Assembly: GCF_003096815.1 (NCBI RefSeq) | Contig: NZ_QENY01000013.1 | Span: 26,405-90,404 of the forward strand | DNA length: 64,000 bases | From: Hallella colorans | GTDB lineage: Bacteria; Bacteroidota; Bacteroidia; Bacteroidales; Bacteroidaceae | Reading direction: 5' to 3' | Shown: positions 63,822 through 64,000 of the stretch, piece after piece | Position numbering within the stretch: the first letter of the stretch is position 1 | Layout of the letters: every line of letters begins with the position of its first letter | Program-made: the position numbers and the translations under genes | The notes under the pieces: model-generated | Databases searched by the model: none | What the model was told of the DNA's origin: nothing | The model's input: the letters and a program-made list of their open reading frames with translations, nothing else

Positions 63822-63945
63822 CTTGCAAAATAAAAGTTGGGTATTTTGGTTGCAAAACATCTTGGGCGTGGTATTTTCTCGTCTTGTCGTGTATGGCTTG
63901 AAAATTATTGCTGTCCGGTAAAACTCAAAAGAGCATAAATATCCT

Positions 63946-63989
63946 CCCCGAAGCCCAGTAAAATTGGACTTCGGGGTTTATTTTTTCAA
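63946..63989 (+). terminator. rho-independent terminator near the right edge
   Basis: CCCCGAAG (63946-63953) pairs with CTTCGGGG (63969-63976), extended imperfectly inwards, and is followed by a T-rich run. It may end the lipoprotein transcript or, if bidirectional, a gene beyond the window. Confidence 0.6.
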
Positions 63990-64000
63990 AAGTAAGCCCC

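Overview
The window is a stretch of a Bacteroidota chromosome, most likely from the Prevotellaceae. The evidence is the Bacteroidota -7 promoter element (TAnnTTTG) in front of many genes, families largely confined to this phylum (DUF4270, DUF4249, DUF4301, a short glycogen-synthase-like GT5 protein), SusC/FecA-type receptor architecture, an interpain-like C10 cysteine protease, and the presence of both Na+-NQR and RNF. No tRNA, rRNA, CRISPR array, IS element, integrase or phage gene was seen. Most of the window is core chromosome.

Layout, left to right. 1-5.7 kb: end of an RluA-type pseudouridine synthase, a biotin-dependent carboxyltransferase with its biotin carrier, a GT5-only glycogen-synthase-like protein and a DUF4270 lipoprotein. 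5.9-11.8 kb (minus strand): complete nqrABCDEF. 12.1-16.6 kb: TamB-like envelope protein. 16.8-21.4 kb (minus): ftsK, a lolA-like gene and a polytopic membrane protein. 22.3-27.2 kb: RNase D-like exonuclease, RlmI-like methyltransferase, tilS, DUF4301. 27.4-29.9 kb (minus): rsmG, a metallo-beta-lactamase-fold hydrolase, ruvC and a secreted protein. 30-38.6 kb: HAD phosphatase, PafA-like alkaline phosphatase, mscL, gapA, miaA, a lipid-kinase homologue and an isochorismatase-fold protein. 38.6-43.1 kb (minus): outer-membrane barrel, TonB-dependent receptor and DUF4249 lipoprotein. 43.8-49.5 kb: rseC-like gene and complete rnfBCDGEA. 50-52.9 kb: C10 protease followed by a duplicated tail of rnfA. 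53-54 kb: galE. 54.2-61.2 kb (minus): acrA-acrB-tolC-type RND efflux genes and lpxA. 61.4-63.5 kb: CCA-adding-enzyme-family nucleotidyltransferase and a small lipoprotein.

Functionally the window is rich in ion-coupled energetics. NQR is a Na+-pumping NADH:quinone oxidoreductase, RNF is an ion-pumping ferredoxin:NAD+ oxidoreductase, and the carboxyltransferase/biotin-carrier pair belongs to propionate (methylmalonyl-CoA) metabolism. The rest is envelope biogenesis and transport plus tRNA/rRNA maturation.

Two structures are not explained by ordinary gene content. First, five intergenic loci (about 11.9, 21.8, 31.0, 43.5 and 63.8 kb) carry degenerate tandem arrays with an exact 22-bp period and a dyad core resembling GATTAGGCATTAATC. 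Second, the last 144 bp of rnfA is duplicated (about 90% identity, no gaps) on the far side of the C10 protease gene, so the protease lies between direct repeats of a gene's 3' end, as in an insertion scar. The copy also carries a 17-bp micro-inversion at a palindrome. Further points are overlapping divergent promoters built on a perfect 13-bp inverted repeat, several start codons placed almost at the expected transcription start, and several proteins with altered catalytic motifs.
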